This document shows positions 13,239 to 24,400 of a stretch of 64,000 nucleotides of DNA, in pieces. Numbering within the stretch: position 1 is the stretch's first letter; each line of letters starts with the position of its first letter. Source of the DNA: Poronia punctata (Eukaryota; Ascomycota; Sordariomycetes; Xylariales; Xylariaceae); NCBI GenBank assembly GCA_022579005.1, contig MU401471.1, positions 138,345 to 202,344 of the forward strand, written 5' to 3'. The notes beneath the pieces are model-generated. The model saw nothing but the letters and a program-made list of their open reading frames with translations, had not been told where the DNA came from and did not search any database. The translations under genes were made by a program, and so were the position numbers.

Positions 13239-13438
13239 TACAGAGCTCTCTCTCTTCTTTCTTTTTCTCTTCAGCCCAAACAGCCAAACCGCATCACTTG
13301 CTCTTGCTCGCTACTTGACTTCGGTCGTCCATTCTTTTTTCACAATCGCTATAAGCTTCAAGCTTCAACTACACTCTTTTACCACGCACAACACACTTAA
13401 AAGGTTAAACCTTAATTTATAAACAACCAACCATCAAA
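13239..13438 (+). promoter_or_regulatory. pyrimidine-rich leader of the cell-wall protein gene
   Basis: A CT-rich tract (about 13245-13275) is followed by an A/C-rich segment ending CCATCAAAATG. CT tracts before the start and a Kozak-like CAAAATG are typical of strongly expressed filamentous-fungal genes. The transcription start cannot be fixed from sequence. Confidence 0.4.
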
Positions 13439-14296
13439 ATGCGTTACGCTACCTTCGCCCTCTTCGCCGGTGCCGCCATGGCTACCACCACCGTGACCCA
13501 GTTGGACTATGTCACCATCACCTCGTGCGGTCCTGAGGTGCCCGACTGCCCCGGTGCCGGCTACCCCACCCAGGCTCCCTCTACTTCCGAGGCTGCCCCT
13601 ACCACCGAGGCTTACCCTACTGAGACCTCTGAGACCGCTGCTGTCCCCACCTCCACCTGCACTGAGGAGGAGACCGGCGCTGTCCCTACCAGCCCCGCTG
13701 GCTACCCTACCGAGTCTACTCCTGCTGGTTACCCCAGCGAGTCTACCCCGGCCGGCTACCCCAGCTCTTCGGCTACCGAGACCGCTCCCACTGAGGGATA
13801 TCCTACTGGCTATCCTAGCGAGTCTGCTCCCGCTCCCACTGGTTACCCTACCGAGTCCGCTCCCGGCTCTCCCTCTGGATATCCTTCCGGATACCCCAGC
13901 CAGTCCGCCCCCGGCAGCTACAGCCAATACCCTAGCCAGTCTGCTCCCGGCAGCTACAGCCAGTACCCCACCGGCCCTGCTTCTTCTTCGGCTCCTTACC
14001 CGACCACTCTGACCACCTACCCCGGCGGCTACCCTACTGGCGGTATCCCTACCACGTCGGTGATCCCCATCACCTACACCACCTGCGTGCCTACCACCGG
14101 CGTGAGCTACTCTACCGTCACGTTCGCCCCCAGCAGCTCTCCCCAGACCTACCCCGTCGGAACCGGATACCCCACCAGCTACAGCGCGCCCCCTTACCCC
14201 ACCGGTAGCCCCATCCCCACCGGTGCCGCCAACGCCATGACCGGCTCCGCCTTCTTCGCCGCTGCTGCCGGTGTCGCCGCCGTTCTCTTCGTTTAA
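13439..14296 (+). CDS. GPI-anchored cell-wall protein with GYP[S/T] repeats
   Basis: A single exon of 285 aa. The N-terminus is a short signal peptide (MRYATFALFAGAAMA), followed by a Thr-rich segment with TSCGPEVPDCPG. The central part, about residues 45 to 200, is built of degenerate repeats of the type GYPTESAP and GYPSESTP, later SQYPSQSAPGSY. The C-terminus has a small-residue candidate omega site (GAANAM) before a hydrophobic tail (FFAAAAGVAAVLFV), which predicts a GPI anchor. Codons are strongly C-ending, as in highly expressed fungal genes. By composition it should be heavily O-glycosylated and placed in the plasma membrane or wall. Exact orthology is not assignable; repeat number probably varies between strains. 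Confidence 0.85.
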   Translation: MRYATFALFAGAAMATTTVTQLDYVTITSCGPEVPDCPGAGYPTQAPSTSEAAPTTEAYPTETSETAAVPTSTCTEEETGAVPTSPAGYPTESTPAGYPSESTPAGYPSSSATETAPTEGYPTGYPSESAPAPTGYPTESAPGSPSGYPSGYPSQSAPGSYSQYPSQSAPGSYSQYPTGPASSSAPYPTTLTTYPGGYPTGGIPTTSVIPITYTTCVPTTGVSYSTVTFAPSSSPQTYPVGTGYPTSYSAPPYPTGSPIPTGAANAMTGSAFFAAAAGVAAVLFV

Positions 14297-16524
14297 AAAA
14301 GGAAAACAAAAATTCTTTGTTTCTCCCTTTTTTTCAAATATCTCCCACTTTGACGAAGACTCTTTTTTCTATGTGTCAGAAACAAGCAAGCAAGCAAGAA
14401 AACGGGGGTGTCTGGCCTTTTTCGGGGTTTGGAATCTCATCGGTAGTTTAATGATATCCGGGGGTTGCCAGCTTTTAGGACCTGAGGACCCCTCAGCATT
14501 ATTTGTATTTAAAAAGAAAGACATTATTCTTTAATTGTATCTAAGATGGGCGTTTTGTCTTTGGGGAATGTCTAGTTACATCTTTTGAAAAGTTCATCTT
14601 TTTGCCCGGTTCCCAAATTCGTCGTCTTAGATGCAATCCAAAAGAATAACTCACAAAACTCTATATCTTGTGTGCTTGTCTTTTTCCAACTTTGGGGTGA
14701 TTTGTTCTCGACATCTGGGCAATGTTTCAAGAGCTTTCAGCCAATCTGCAGCTAACCAGGAAATTAAGTACCTAACTCACCGTGCCAAACAGGGATTAAC
14801 CCCAGTAAGTACCTCGTACAAAATGCAAGCATTGCAAGCTTGAGCTTTTTTTCCCTGTCGATCGACTTCCTATTACGGATGTTTAATTTCCGTTGCGCCA
14901 GCACACAGCACACACATTTTTCCTCTTTCTGAGCTGGTCGCTTGTCCTTCCTCATCTCTCTTAACCGGTTCAACCAAACAAGCCACCGGCAAAAAGTTCA
15001 GGTTAGGTTAAGTAGGTAATGGACACTGTCCCACTGTTTGCTTGATACCTTGTTTGTTCAATGTTGGATGTTGTGTTCCCTCCTCCCTCCTTCTCTGCCC
15101 GACTTTCTTTTTGGGTTGGGTCCCTCGGTAAAAAGGAAAGCTCTGATTACTGTACCATTTCTCATGAGCTTTCATACCTACTCGTAGCTACCTAACTTAC
15201 CTACCCAGGCGTGCCAGGTGCCAGAGTGCCAGTACCCTTCGGATACAAGTACTTATGTATTGACAATGTGCAGATGTCTTCTCCTTATTACACGTAGTCA
15301 GGATAAGTTGGGAGGCCCACGAGTATAATATCTCAAAGTCATTCTTCCAAGTCAAGGACTATTAAGGTTATGTGATGATGATCCATATCGCCCTGTAGGC
15401 ATCCTTCTGGTGAACTACAGGTATCCATAAACCCAGTTGGTATATTAAAAGGAGGTTTGAATATATACCTACCTACTCTTATGATGTAGAATAAACTACC
15501 TACCTATGCAAAATAAGAAACACACGTGCCTGTTCTTAATGCTACTCGTCTTGTTTTTTTATGATTTTGAGGGCCGGTTACCTCCCTCACCTCTTACTTG
15601 GCCATACTCCCCTAATATGATGAATAACAGAGATACACTTGTAAACGAAAGAGATATACGCCTAAACCTGCCGTACTCGACAAAGTCGGTAAGTATGCGT
15701 AGGCGTGTGCGCGGTTATGAAGATCTACAGTGCTGGCAACATGTATGTAGTTTACCCATGGCCAAATCCTATAATCAGTAAGTACCCGAGTCTCGTCATC
15801 AATACTAGGTGAGGTATTCTGGCTGTGGTGAGAGTATCGCCTCATAGTTACCAAGAGAGTACGTGGTCTCTAAAAGATAAAAGTGATGTCATTCATACAG
15901 AGCAGGAAACAAACCCATTCTTAAAGAGATTAGGTCAACTGTTTTCACTTTCCTGTAACTAACTAACTACACACTAAGCAATATAAAATACTTTGTAAAG
16001 GAAAAGGCAGAATGCCTGAATGAATGAATAAATAAATAAATGAATCTGTCTGTCTGTATGTCTGCCCAAAACCCTCCCTTTTTAGTGAGATTCTCTCATC
16101 TCCTTTCCTCCTATCCGGTTCACGTACATCCAGTAAGCCAGAAAGCACCTGTATTAAAAACACCACGAACCAGAAGCTTCGGCGCAACAACAGAAGAAAA
16201 GAAAGAATACAAGGCGTCAAGAAAAGGGGAATCAATTGCTACAAACTATTTAGCAAGTAACTGACCAGATGAATGGCCTATCTTCATTGCCTAAAGCACC
16301 TTATACCATAGTGACGCGTGATGATGAGGAGCAGAAAGAATCAAGGTTTGAGCCTAGTCTCAAGAAGAGGGCTAAAAAAACCTATGATAGGTCATGTTAA
16401 GCTGTTTTATACCTACCTAGTAGATACTTAAGACTTGCTTCTCTCCCGGCCGGTAGGACTCACTGAATAAACGAAGTGTTTGTTTGTCAGGCACTACAGG
16501 ATAATGAGCGTGTCGCCTTTTTCT

Positions 16525-16579
16525 CCCCCCCCCCCCTCTCTCTCTCTCTATATATATATGTATATATATATATATATAT
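16525..16579. repeat. compound microsatellite C(n)-(TC)n-(TA)n
   Basis: A run of about 12 C leads into about 7 TC units and then about 15 TA units interrupted once by TG. It is a low-complexity array with no coding content. Confidence 0.9.
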
Positions 16580-16976
16580 CTAAGAAATAAGCAGTACAGT
16601 AGGAAGTAACCTAGTCTATCTGGAAAGACGGATAGGTAGATAAATATATCCCCTCTCCTATTTTTAAAGTCTCTTTCTCTCTCTTATTTGGCTGGCCCCC
16701 TGTGCCGTCTCTATAAGAGACGTACCTACCCAATAGTCAAACAATAGATAGCTACGTGAGGGGTAAGTATGCAAAACAACAAACCTGCCCAAGAAATATC
16801 ATGACATCCGCCATGTCCAGCAAGTTGGTCCAAGTTTCTAACTTCCTTGGTCTTGTTATCATGCCTATAAAACTAGGTAGTTTACAATCGATCAAATCAG
16901 CTTACTTTGCCCAAGAGTCCCGACGAGTACAACATAGTATAGCTACCTGCCTACCTAAATAACTCCATCAAAACAA

Positions 16977-16993
16977 CCCCCCCCCCCCCCCCC
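16977..16993. repeat. poly-C run of 17
   Basis: A homopolymer of 17 C in intergenic sequence. Its true length is uncertain because sequencing miscounts such runs. Confidence 0.85.
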
Positions 16994-17462
16994 TCACGGG
17001 CATACGGGAAGAAGAATCTGTGACATTCTTCGAGTTTTGCAGTTGTTGAGAAGAAAGAGAGTCTAGTCTGTTCTCCCTGATCAGGCCTTTATCAAGTCGT
17101 CCTTAATATTACCAACTCGCTCACCTACCTACCTACCTATATAGTATCACTATAAAACTACTAAGATACGATATATTAAGTGAATAAACATATAGCACCC
17201 CCTATCTCACGTAAAGAAAACCATATGTTATTAAGCCATGTAGAGAGATACCGGTACCATGGCAACTTGATCAACAAACAAGACAGTCACATATCCATGC
17301 TATTAATTAACAAACCCTCATCTCTATATGAGGAATGGCCTGACCTATCTTTACATGTATAAATACACAAATATATGGATTTGTAGTTGAAATATAAAAT
17401 CTATCAAACCATCAGCAATAGACACCATACAATACAACACAATAAGCAGCAAGCAAACCCCT

Positions 17463-17478
17463 CCCCCCCCCCCCCCCC
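17463..17478. repeat. poly-C run of 16
   Basis: A second long C homopolymer about 470 bp from the first, again intergenic. Confidence 0.85.
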
Positions 17479-19785
17479 AATGTCTGTCAGTTAGTCAGCT
17501 ATATACACCTTTTGCTTTTAATCTTAAAATAAACTTACTTACAAACCCGACAAACGTACTTAGTCTATCAAATATAACAGACCAGGTATAGCGTCCAAGA
17601 CCCTCCTTTTTTTTTTGTCTGCAGCATCCGTCGCGCTAAACCTATCATTTCAGGAAATTCCTACCTAATTACCTACCTACTTTACCTTACCCTCACAACA
17701 CATCTGCACGCGTCAACGGCGGCAAAACAGTATTTTACTTATCTTACCTAGGTATATGTAGCGTGAGCGTGTCTACATACCCCGCGGGGGGTCTAATAAT
17801 ACGCGAGCCACAACAGGAACTCGTGATTTCCCCCATCCAGTTCTAACCTAAATATTCGGGTCATGGGGTCATTCTAGTCTAACCCCTGACCTATCTATCT
17901 ACCTGAAGTCTTTTCCAAATGTCCAAGCCCAACACTATTTATTGATTGTATACTTGAACACATGCAGCGAGTTAGTCGTGTAAAACAGGGTATACGAATA
18001 TTCGGCCGAGCTGAGCTGAGCACATATGGCCCGTCACATTTCATAGGTATTTCTTGTCATGTGAGGTGAGTAGAGCGTCGTAGCAGTATGGTCTTTTACG
18101 GCTTTCTACAGCTTGGGGAAAATGATGAGTATGCGAGTACGGAATAGAGAGAGAGAGAGGGAGAGAGTGATGAACATGTAAAAGTCGGGTGTATTATGTA
18201 TACATAAAACCAAAAATAGAAACCACAATTTCATATTTCCCATGAATGTGATATAGCTCTTTTCTACCCCTCACTTGGTCTTCGGAAAGCTTCCCTTCCT
18301 ATTCTAGGTAGGTAACAAATAAGGTAACATAGCTATCTCATCTTCTCCAACTCTTCAAGCCTTGTGGTGGGTTTATAAGCTGTACGTGTCCGTCTAGGTA
18401 TGGCATGTTGTCACTGTTGCAACTGCCGATCTGTTTGACATCTGGCATATATTATACACATCTCCATGTGACATTCAGCTAGATTGGGTATAGGTATACC
18501 TTAAAAAGCCATCCCATCGTACGAGGTTGCACCGGTTAGAGCCTAACCTTAAACAACTCCTGCCATATTGGGCAGATCTGCAGGGTCCCCGCGGGAAGCC
18601 CAGCGCCGGGTAACACTAAAAATTGAAATAAATTTTCCAATTTCCATACCGAGCAATGAGTCAGATATCCATCAGTTTCTTGGCCCGATTGGTTTTGTTC
18701 CGCCATCAAATGAAGCCTTGCGGCTTTTTTTTAACTCTTTATTTCTCCTCAAAATACCAGTCCTCAACAAAACAAGGTCCCACATGATACAGCGCGAAGG
18801 AATGCTTTGCTGTCAACTCCCCATCCATGCACGCTAGACGTTTCGAAAGAAAAGGAAGGAAAGAAAGAAAAAATTACAGAATACCGGCCCTCATGATAAC
18901 CATGCTGTTTTCTTTGACCATAACAATGTACAATTCGCTCTCCACAGTAAAGTATAAAATGGGCATCTGAAAACAACCGACACCTTCCCAATGCGCACCC
19001 CAGCAACCTAAATATCCCTAGCCCTGAATCTAGACAGAGTATCCAAAATAACTCGTAAATGATGTTTCAAACATATATCTTCTATGCTGTATGCGGGTCC
19101 AACGAGACGACGGTTCGAACAGGGGTATCAAAACCGCGGGGGAAATGTTTGATGTAAATGAAGGATGAAACGAAAAATGGATAAAAGGACCGTATTGTGA
19201 TATTTCGTAGGACACGTCTCAAAAATACAAAGGCAAAGCCAAATGACTTCCGCCGGCGAGTGGTCGATAGAGGCTAGGCTGTGCTTCTATGCCAGGTTCA
19301 GGGGTTTAATGAAGTCGTATAGGTAGTCGTGTTCCGCGCTGCGAAATTGAGAAAAAGAAAAAAAAAAGGGTCGGCCTCGCTTTGCAAGCATTCAAGCCGA
19401 CGCCGAAGCTTGATCTCACTTAAGAGGTCCCTAGGGCCCCTTTGTGGATCCGGATCTGACTTTGCAGCGGTGTGGGCTACGGCTAGGGCATCTGTCGAGT
19501 AATGTCTTGTTTGGGATTCGTCGCAATATCCTCTCTTGCAGAGCCCCGTCCATTAGACTCTAGCTAGCCTTGTACCAGCCGACTTTGTCGTTGACGGTGT
19601 CCCCGGGAAAAGATTTTAGGCTGTTAGAGCTGTCCGAATTAGCCCTGGCTGTCAATCGGCTGGCAACTGGGACCGCCTGCTACCTAATAGGTAGGCGAGG
19701 GCCGGGATTGCGGTACGTAAATGTGACGTAACGGTATTACCCCCCGGCCCACGCAAATGCCGTGCGCTATGTTTTGGTAGATAAT

Positions 19786-21414
19786 TTAGTCGCCTTGCGA
19801 CGTTGGTACCCACCGCACTGGTACACCGCCGGGCCCAATCTCATATGGTTTGGTTGTCGCTTTTCTCGGTGGGAGTAGCCAGCGGGCATGACCCTCGCGT
19901 TGGTCGTCTAGTTTTCCCCTCTTCCGCATGAGATGCTCCATTACCGCAATCCGAATGAAATCTGGATTTTCTCGCATCTCTCTTTGACGTGGCCCGGTCG
20001 GCAACAAGACCACGGCCGTCGGCGTTTTGCCCGAGTTCGTGTTGGCCGTCTGCCGGGACGTCCTGGGGATTGCCCTCGACCGCTGTACTCTGTAGGTCTG
20101 CATCTGGATAGACGCAGTATAGCTATGTGTAGGTGTCGAGCCCCGCACTTCGGGCCGGACGTTGCTAGCCGGATTCAGATACCGTCTCATCGCCTCACTG
20201 GGCTCTTCTTCTAATACCGGAGGCCTCCTCTCGTCCGTGAACGGAACCCTCGAGTCGATAGTAAGTATTGACCTCGTTAATAAGTCATCAGGGGGGATAG
20301 ACGAGGCCGTGAATGACGATAGGGATCGTGCGGCGGAACGTAGTGCTCGAAGCGATGCTGTCAGGTTCGACTTGAACGCCAACTTGAACGGCGCAAGTAC
20401 CTGCGTTTGCTTATCCGCTGCTGCGGTAGACTCGCCATTGAAATCATTTCCGTCCGATTCGTTCTCAAGGCGTGCCTTGGATAGTGGGTCTTCCGGGAGT
20501 TCACCGGGAGGCGTGGTGACCGGTTCCAAAGATCGCTTCGGTGAACGGAATTTGCCTCCCCGTGGCGTTACGGGAGAGAAGTCCGACTGGGTATTATTCG
20601 GTGACAGCGAATGCCCTAGGGATGGCAAACTGTCGAACGAACCTGTACGTGTAGAATAAGGAGATGTAAACCCGCTATCCGTCTGTACCGAATTCCCTTC
20701 CTCTTCAAATTCGCCCGGCGGCGTGAGCAGGAAATCTAACGGACTCCGCCCAAGCGAAGTTAGACTTGAACCTTCGTCCAAATCCCCATTCAGGTCAAAC
20801 CTGAGTTCCTGGCTAAGTTCTTTCTCCGAGACTCTAGACCGCGGCACGATGGAGTCGACAGTCATGTAAGGTTCCCCGTTTTCTCTCTGGCGCACATTTC
20901 TCCTTCGACTCGGAGGCGGTATGTTGGTAAGGGCGAGTAGGGCTGCCACGGAGGGTGGTATAGCATCGGGGGAGTGTATATCCCTTGTTCTCCGAACCGA
21001 CGATGACCGTCCACGGCGGACGCCATCCTTTTTTCTCTGCCTGACGGGGATTTGGACAGCGCTCGAAGGCGTCATCGGCCGTGCGGTCGTGCTTGCCGCA
21101 GTAGCCATAGTTGTTTTCGTTTTTGCGGTTGTTGTTGAAAATGGTGATTGTTTGTTGCTTGGGTTGGTTGTGGAAGGGATACCGTCTGTATGAGACAACT
21201 TCACTCTTGGTATGGGTATACAATTTGCGAGGGTATCATCGAAAGTAGCATCCACTTGGTCTGAGGCGAACAGGTAACCATGTAAACCGTCATGCTTATG
21301 GAGGAGAGATGAGCGTGGCTTAATGGTCGCTGCAGGAACGGATATTTGTGAGCGAGAGGGAGAAGATGGTGGTGTAGGTGTCCGACCATGGAGAAACGAT
21401 CTTGGGGTGATCAT
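19786..21414 (-). CDS. disordered conserved-looking fungal protein, function unknown
   Basis: One open frame with its first ATG at 21414 gives 542 aa; a second in-frame ATG at 21108 gives 440 aa and could be the real start. The product is Ser/Thr/Pro/Arg-rich and mostly disordered. It contains basic patches (RQRKKDGVRRGRSSSVRR), short folded-looking stretches (IPPSVAALLALTNIPPP) and proline-directed phosphosite-like motifs (DFLLTPPGEF, VTTPPGELP). The C-terminal 60 residues are the best-conserved-looking part, with RENPDFIRIAVMEHLMRKRG, a WLLPPRK motif and a YEIGPGGVPVRWVP motif near the end. I recall similar C-terminal tails in uncharacterised Pezizomycotina proteins but know no function. 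No membrane segment or signal peptide is seen. No intron is needed. Confidence 0.75.
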   Translation of the reverse strand: MITPRSFLHGRTPTPPSSPSRSQISVPAATIKPRSSLLHKHDGLHGYLFASDQVDATFDDTLANCIPIPRVKLSHTDGIPSTTNPSNKQSPFSTTTAKTKTTMATAASTTARPMTPSSAVQIPVRQRKKDGVRRGRSSSVRRTRDIHSPDAIPPSVAALLALTNIPPPSRRRNVRQRENGEPYMTVDSIVPRSRVSEKELSQELRFDLNGDLDEGSSLTSLGRSPLDFLLTPPGEFEEEGNSVQTDSGFTSPYSTRTGSFDSLPSLGHSLSPNNTQSDFSPVTPRGGKFRSPKRSLEPVTTPPGELPEDPLSKARLENESDGNDFNGESTAAADKQTQVLAPFKLAFKSNLTASLRALRSAARSLSSFTASSIPPDDLLTRSILTIDSRVPFTDERRPPVLEEEPSEAMRRYLNPASNVRPEVRGSTPTHSYTASIQMQTYRVQRSRAIPRTSRQTANTNSGKTPTAVVLLPTGPRQREMRENPDFIRIAVMEHLMRKRGKLDDQREGHARWLLPPRKATTKPYEIGPGGVPVRWVPTSQGD

Positions 21415-24400
21415 GGTTAATAATATAAGCAACAGTGCCAATACGACTTAAAATAGTTAATAGCAGCACCGACTGGCAGACCGGGTCCCAGTCAGGGTCC
21501 CCCAGCTTGTATTATGGAGTAATCAGGTATGGATGCAATGCCTGCACTATGACCGACCGCCTTAAGGTTAGTCAATTTAACTGTTCTAGTAGGGCGAGGA
21601 GGAACTGCGCGGCCCAGCCGCCGGACAGGCTAGAATGCAATAGGCAACCGGATGTCTACTTACAGCAGGTATTGTATGAATCGTGCGTTTTCGGTCTGTT
21701 TCTTTTTGGCGCTCTCTGTACTCGTAGTCGCTGCAGTCCAAATGCAGAATGCTGGTAGGTATGATAGTTGTTTTTATGTTCAAATATGCCGAGTTCAATA
21801 TGGCATGCCGTTTGTTTTGCTCTGCGTAGAGTTGTATAAAAAGCGACAGCCAGGACTAATGCGCATGACGAGGGACATTAAAGATGCACATTAATGGGTG
21901 AATATGCCGCGAGTCCCGCAAGGTTTCCCGTCCCCGGTTGGATATTTGTCGAGCAATTTGGCTAATAATAATCAATTTCCCTTCTTACTTTTCATCGCCT
22001 CAGGTGTCCTCGTCCTGTATGTGGCATATGGTAAGGCCATTAGACTAGGTGGCTGACGCAGTGACACGGGTTCCTGACTCCCTTTTTCCTGGGAGTCTGA
22101 CCCAGCGGTTGGGGGTCGTGGTGATATTCGTACGTAACAAATTGGCGTTCTGCGAACGTGGCCGCTGCAAGTCACGATCCCAGCGAATTGGGTATGCTTT
22201 TTTGAGGCTGATTGTGACGTACTCTCTTTTGTGCAAAGTACGGGCAAGCAGTCAGGCAGTCCGCTAAAGCCCAGGCCACTTCTTTGTCGCCTTCTCTGCG
22301 ATGACCTGCTGATAGTCGAGAAGAACAAGATGCCCTTGGCTCTACCTATGAAGAAGAAGGAAAATCCACTAGTTTCTGTTTCTGTATTGCGAATACGAGC
22401 GCAGAGGATATATATCTAGCTCTCGTGAGTCAAATGTGTGATTGACCCAAGCGGTCGAGAATGATGCCGAAACGGGCGATAGGATTCCAAGCAAAAAAGC
22501 TGGCAGGTGCCCGCCGATGACTTCACTACCCAGCTTAGGTACTAAGCGCAGTGGCAAATAAACCGATAGATAGCAACAGTCGCCGTTCTGTCGTCTATCG
22601 AGGTATCGAACAACAAAGCTGAGAAGGGTCGTGCTAAATGTTAAGAAGAATTTGGAACAAAGAAGGTAAAGATGGGACAATCTCATTTTTGATCAATTTA
22701 GGATAGGTAAGCCACTTGTCTCGTCCTCTTGGAACGGGACTTGTACTACCTACACGTGTAGGTAGGGTGGTGTTTCGGACTTGACGATAAACAGTGATAC
22801 CTAACCTAGTTGATGACACTGCTGTACGGTACAGCCCCGGCTTATCGTGCAGGCTGACCAGCTAACATAGGGGGCTAGGTAAGGTACCCTAACTGCCTGA
22901 CTACGTACCTTTCTATCAGGTGGCGTGTAGACGGTCTTGGCACGCAGAACAGAAGTGCAGTAACAAACGCAGAGATCGCGGGATCAGCGGAACCTGATCA
23001 GCCAAGCATTGTCATTCTGCCTATCGAGGCTAGCTATCGTTTTGATTCTCCAGATGATACTTGTCATGCCTGCGGTGCGATGGGTTTACGATAGGAAGAG
23101 TCCGACGATGATAAACTGGGTAATTACTATATATTTATACGTATCTGTCTACTACTTGTAGATAGGCAAAGGTTATATACCTTGCCTGCCTCATCAGGGC
23201 GAAGCAAAATAAAAAATCAATCTCATACGTGTATATTCTTGTACAGACCCAACGACAATATCTCGTAGAGACAGCTTACTCTATCGGGTAAGCACGTGGC
23301 ATTGGATGCCAGCCCTGGTAAGTGCATTCTCTGCTTTCAGGTATCTACACGGACAAAATCTTTTACTCCACGTAGATTTACGTGTAAACCCTATTAAACT
23401 TGCATCCTAGGCAAGAAAAGCAAACGCGCAATGGCAGTTTGACCTTTAAAGCAGCATCAGCCAGAATGTATTGTGTAATAATATACCAGCCCTTCAAATG
23501 GCTTTTACATCCCCATGGAGATTTTTGCCAGGTCGTTATGCAGATTGGCGTCGGAATTCATAGCGGTAGGGGAAAGAACGTTTGCATTGTTACAGTCTTA
23601 TCTATCCGCAAGTTCCGACATTCGGTTGCTCTTTCGCTTGAATTAAGAGACCATCACATGCGCACTTTCTAGATAGTCGTCCCGGAACCAGTAATACTTA
23701 ACCTAGTAGAAAATCGTATTCGTAAGCCTAGAAATATCAGACCAGAGCTAGTCGCAATTAGGTATGTGGCATAGGGATATTACCTGATTGACAGTCCTTC
23801 TCAGCAACAGGAAGGTAGGTGTTTGGGGTTGTGGGGAAGCAGGCACGGCAGGGACCTGTCGTTTTGTGCAGGCTTCTCTGAAGCTTCCAACGCATCAAGC
23901 TAAATATTTTAGACTGACTGTGACGTGGGCTTCCCAGCCCATATGATATGATAGCGTGTTGCATGTCCACCCTCTTAACGAAACCCGTGTACCCCACCAT
24001 TGGAGCGATGTTCCAAGTTCTGGGAAACTCTTATCATCTGCATGTTGACCTTTGTGGTTCACCCATTGCATAAGTAGGGGACCATTCGTTTGTTCTTCTT
24101 GGCCTATAGTACGCCTACTTGCTTACCCCCGCCTTGCTGTGTAGTACTAGATAAAGGTAATGAAGGAAAAGAGGAGAGAAAGGGAAATCCGACAGCGAGC
24201 GACATGAACTACACATCCATCTAACCTGGCCACTTGGGTACCTATCTCTCTTGCCGTCTCCAAACGTAGGGTAACAATCATTTCATCATCCAGGTCGGAT
24301 TGGATCAATGACATGAGGTCTAGAATCTAGAGTCTAGACGAATTACAATGTTATCAGGCTTCAAACGGGCAACTACTTTTTGGGCTACCGGGCCAAACAA

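Larger units (their letters stand above)
8379..13438. other. 5-kb gene-poor region
   Basis: I find no supportable gene in these 5 kb. Open frames (for example 131 codons at 9877-10272 on minus, 125 codons at 10694-11071 on minus) show no domains, codon regularity or splice structure. A G11 run lies at about 12234-12244. The first part is the LOS1 promoter; the last 600 bp is the probable promoter and leader of the cell-wall protein gene. Confidence 0.6.
14297..19785. other. 5.5-kb gene-poor, microsatellite-rich region
   Basis: No gene is supported. Open frames are at most about 90 codons. The region has long C runs (16977-16993 and 17463-17478), a compound microsatellite (16525-16579), ACCT arrays (around 17120-17140) and many TACCTA words. 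Promoters here would have to serve distant genes, because the next gene downstream is on the minus strand and ends here. Confidence 0.6.
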
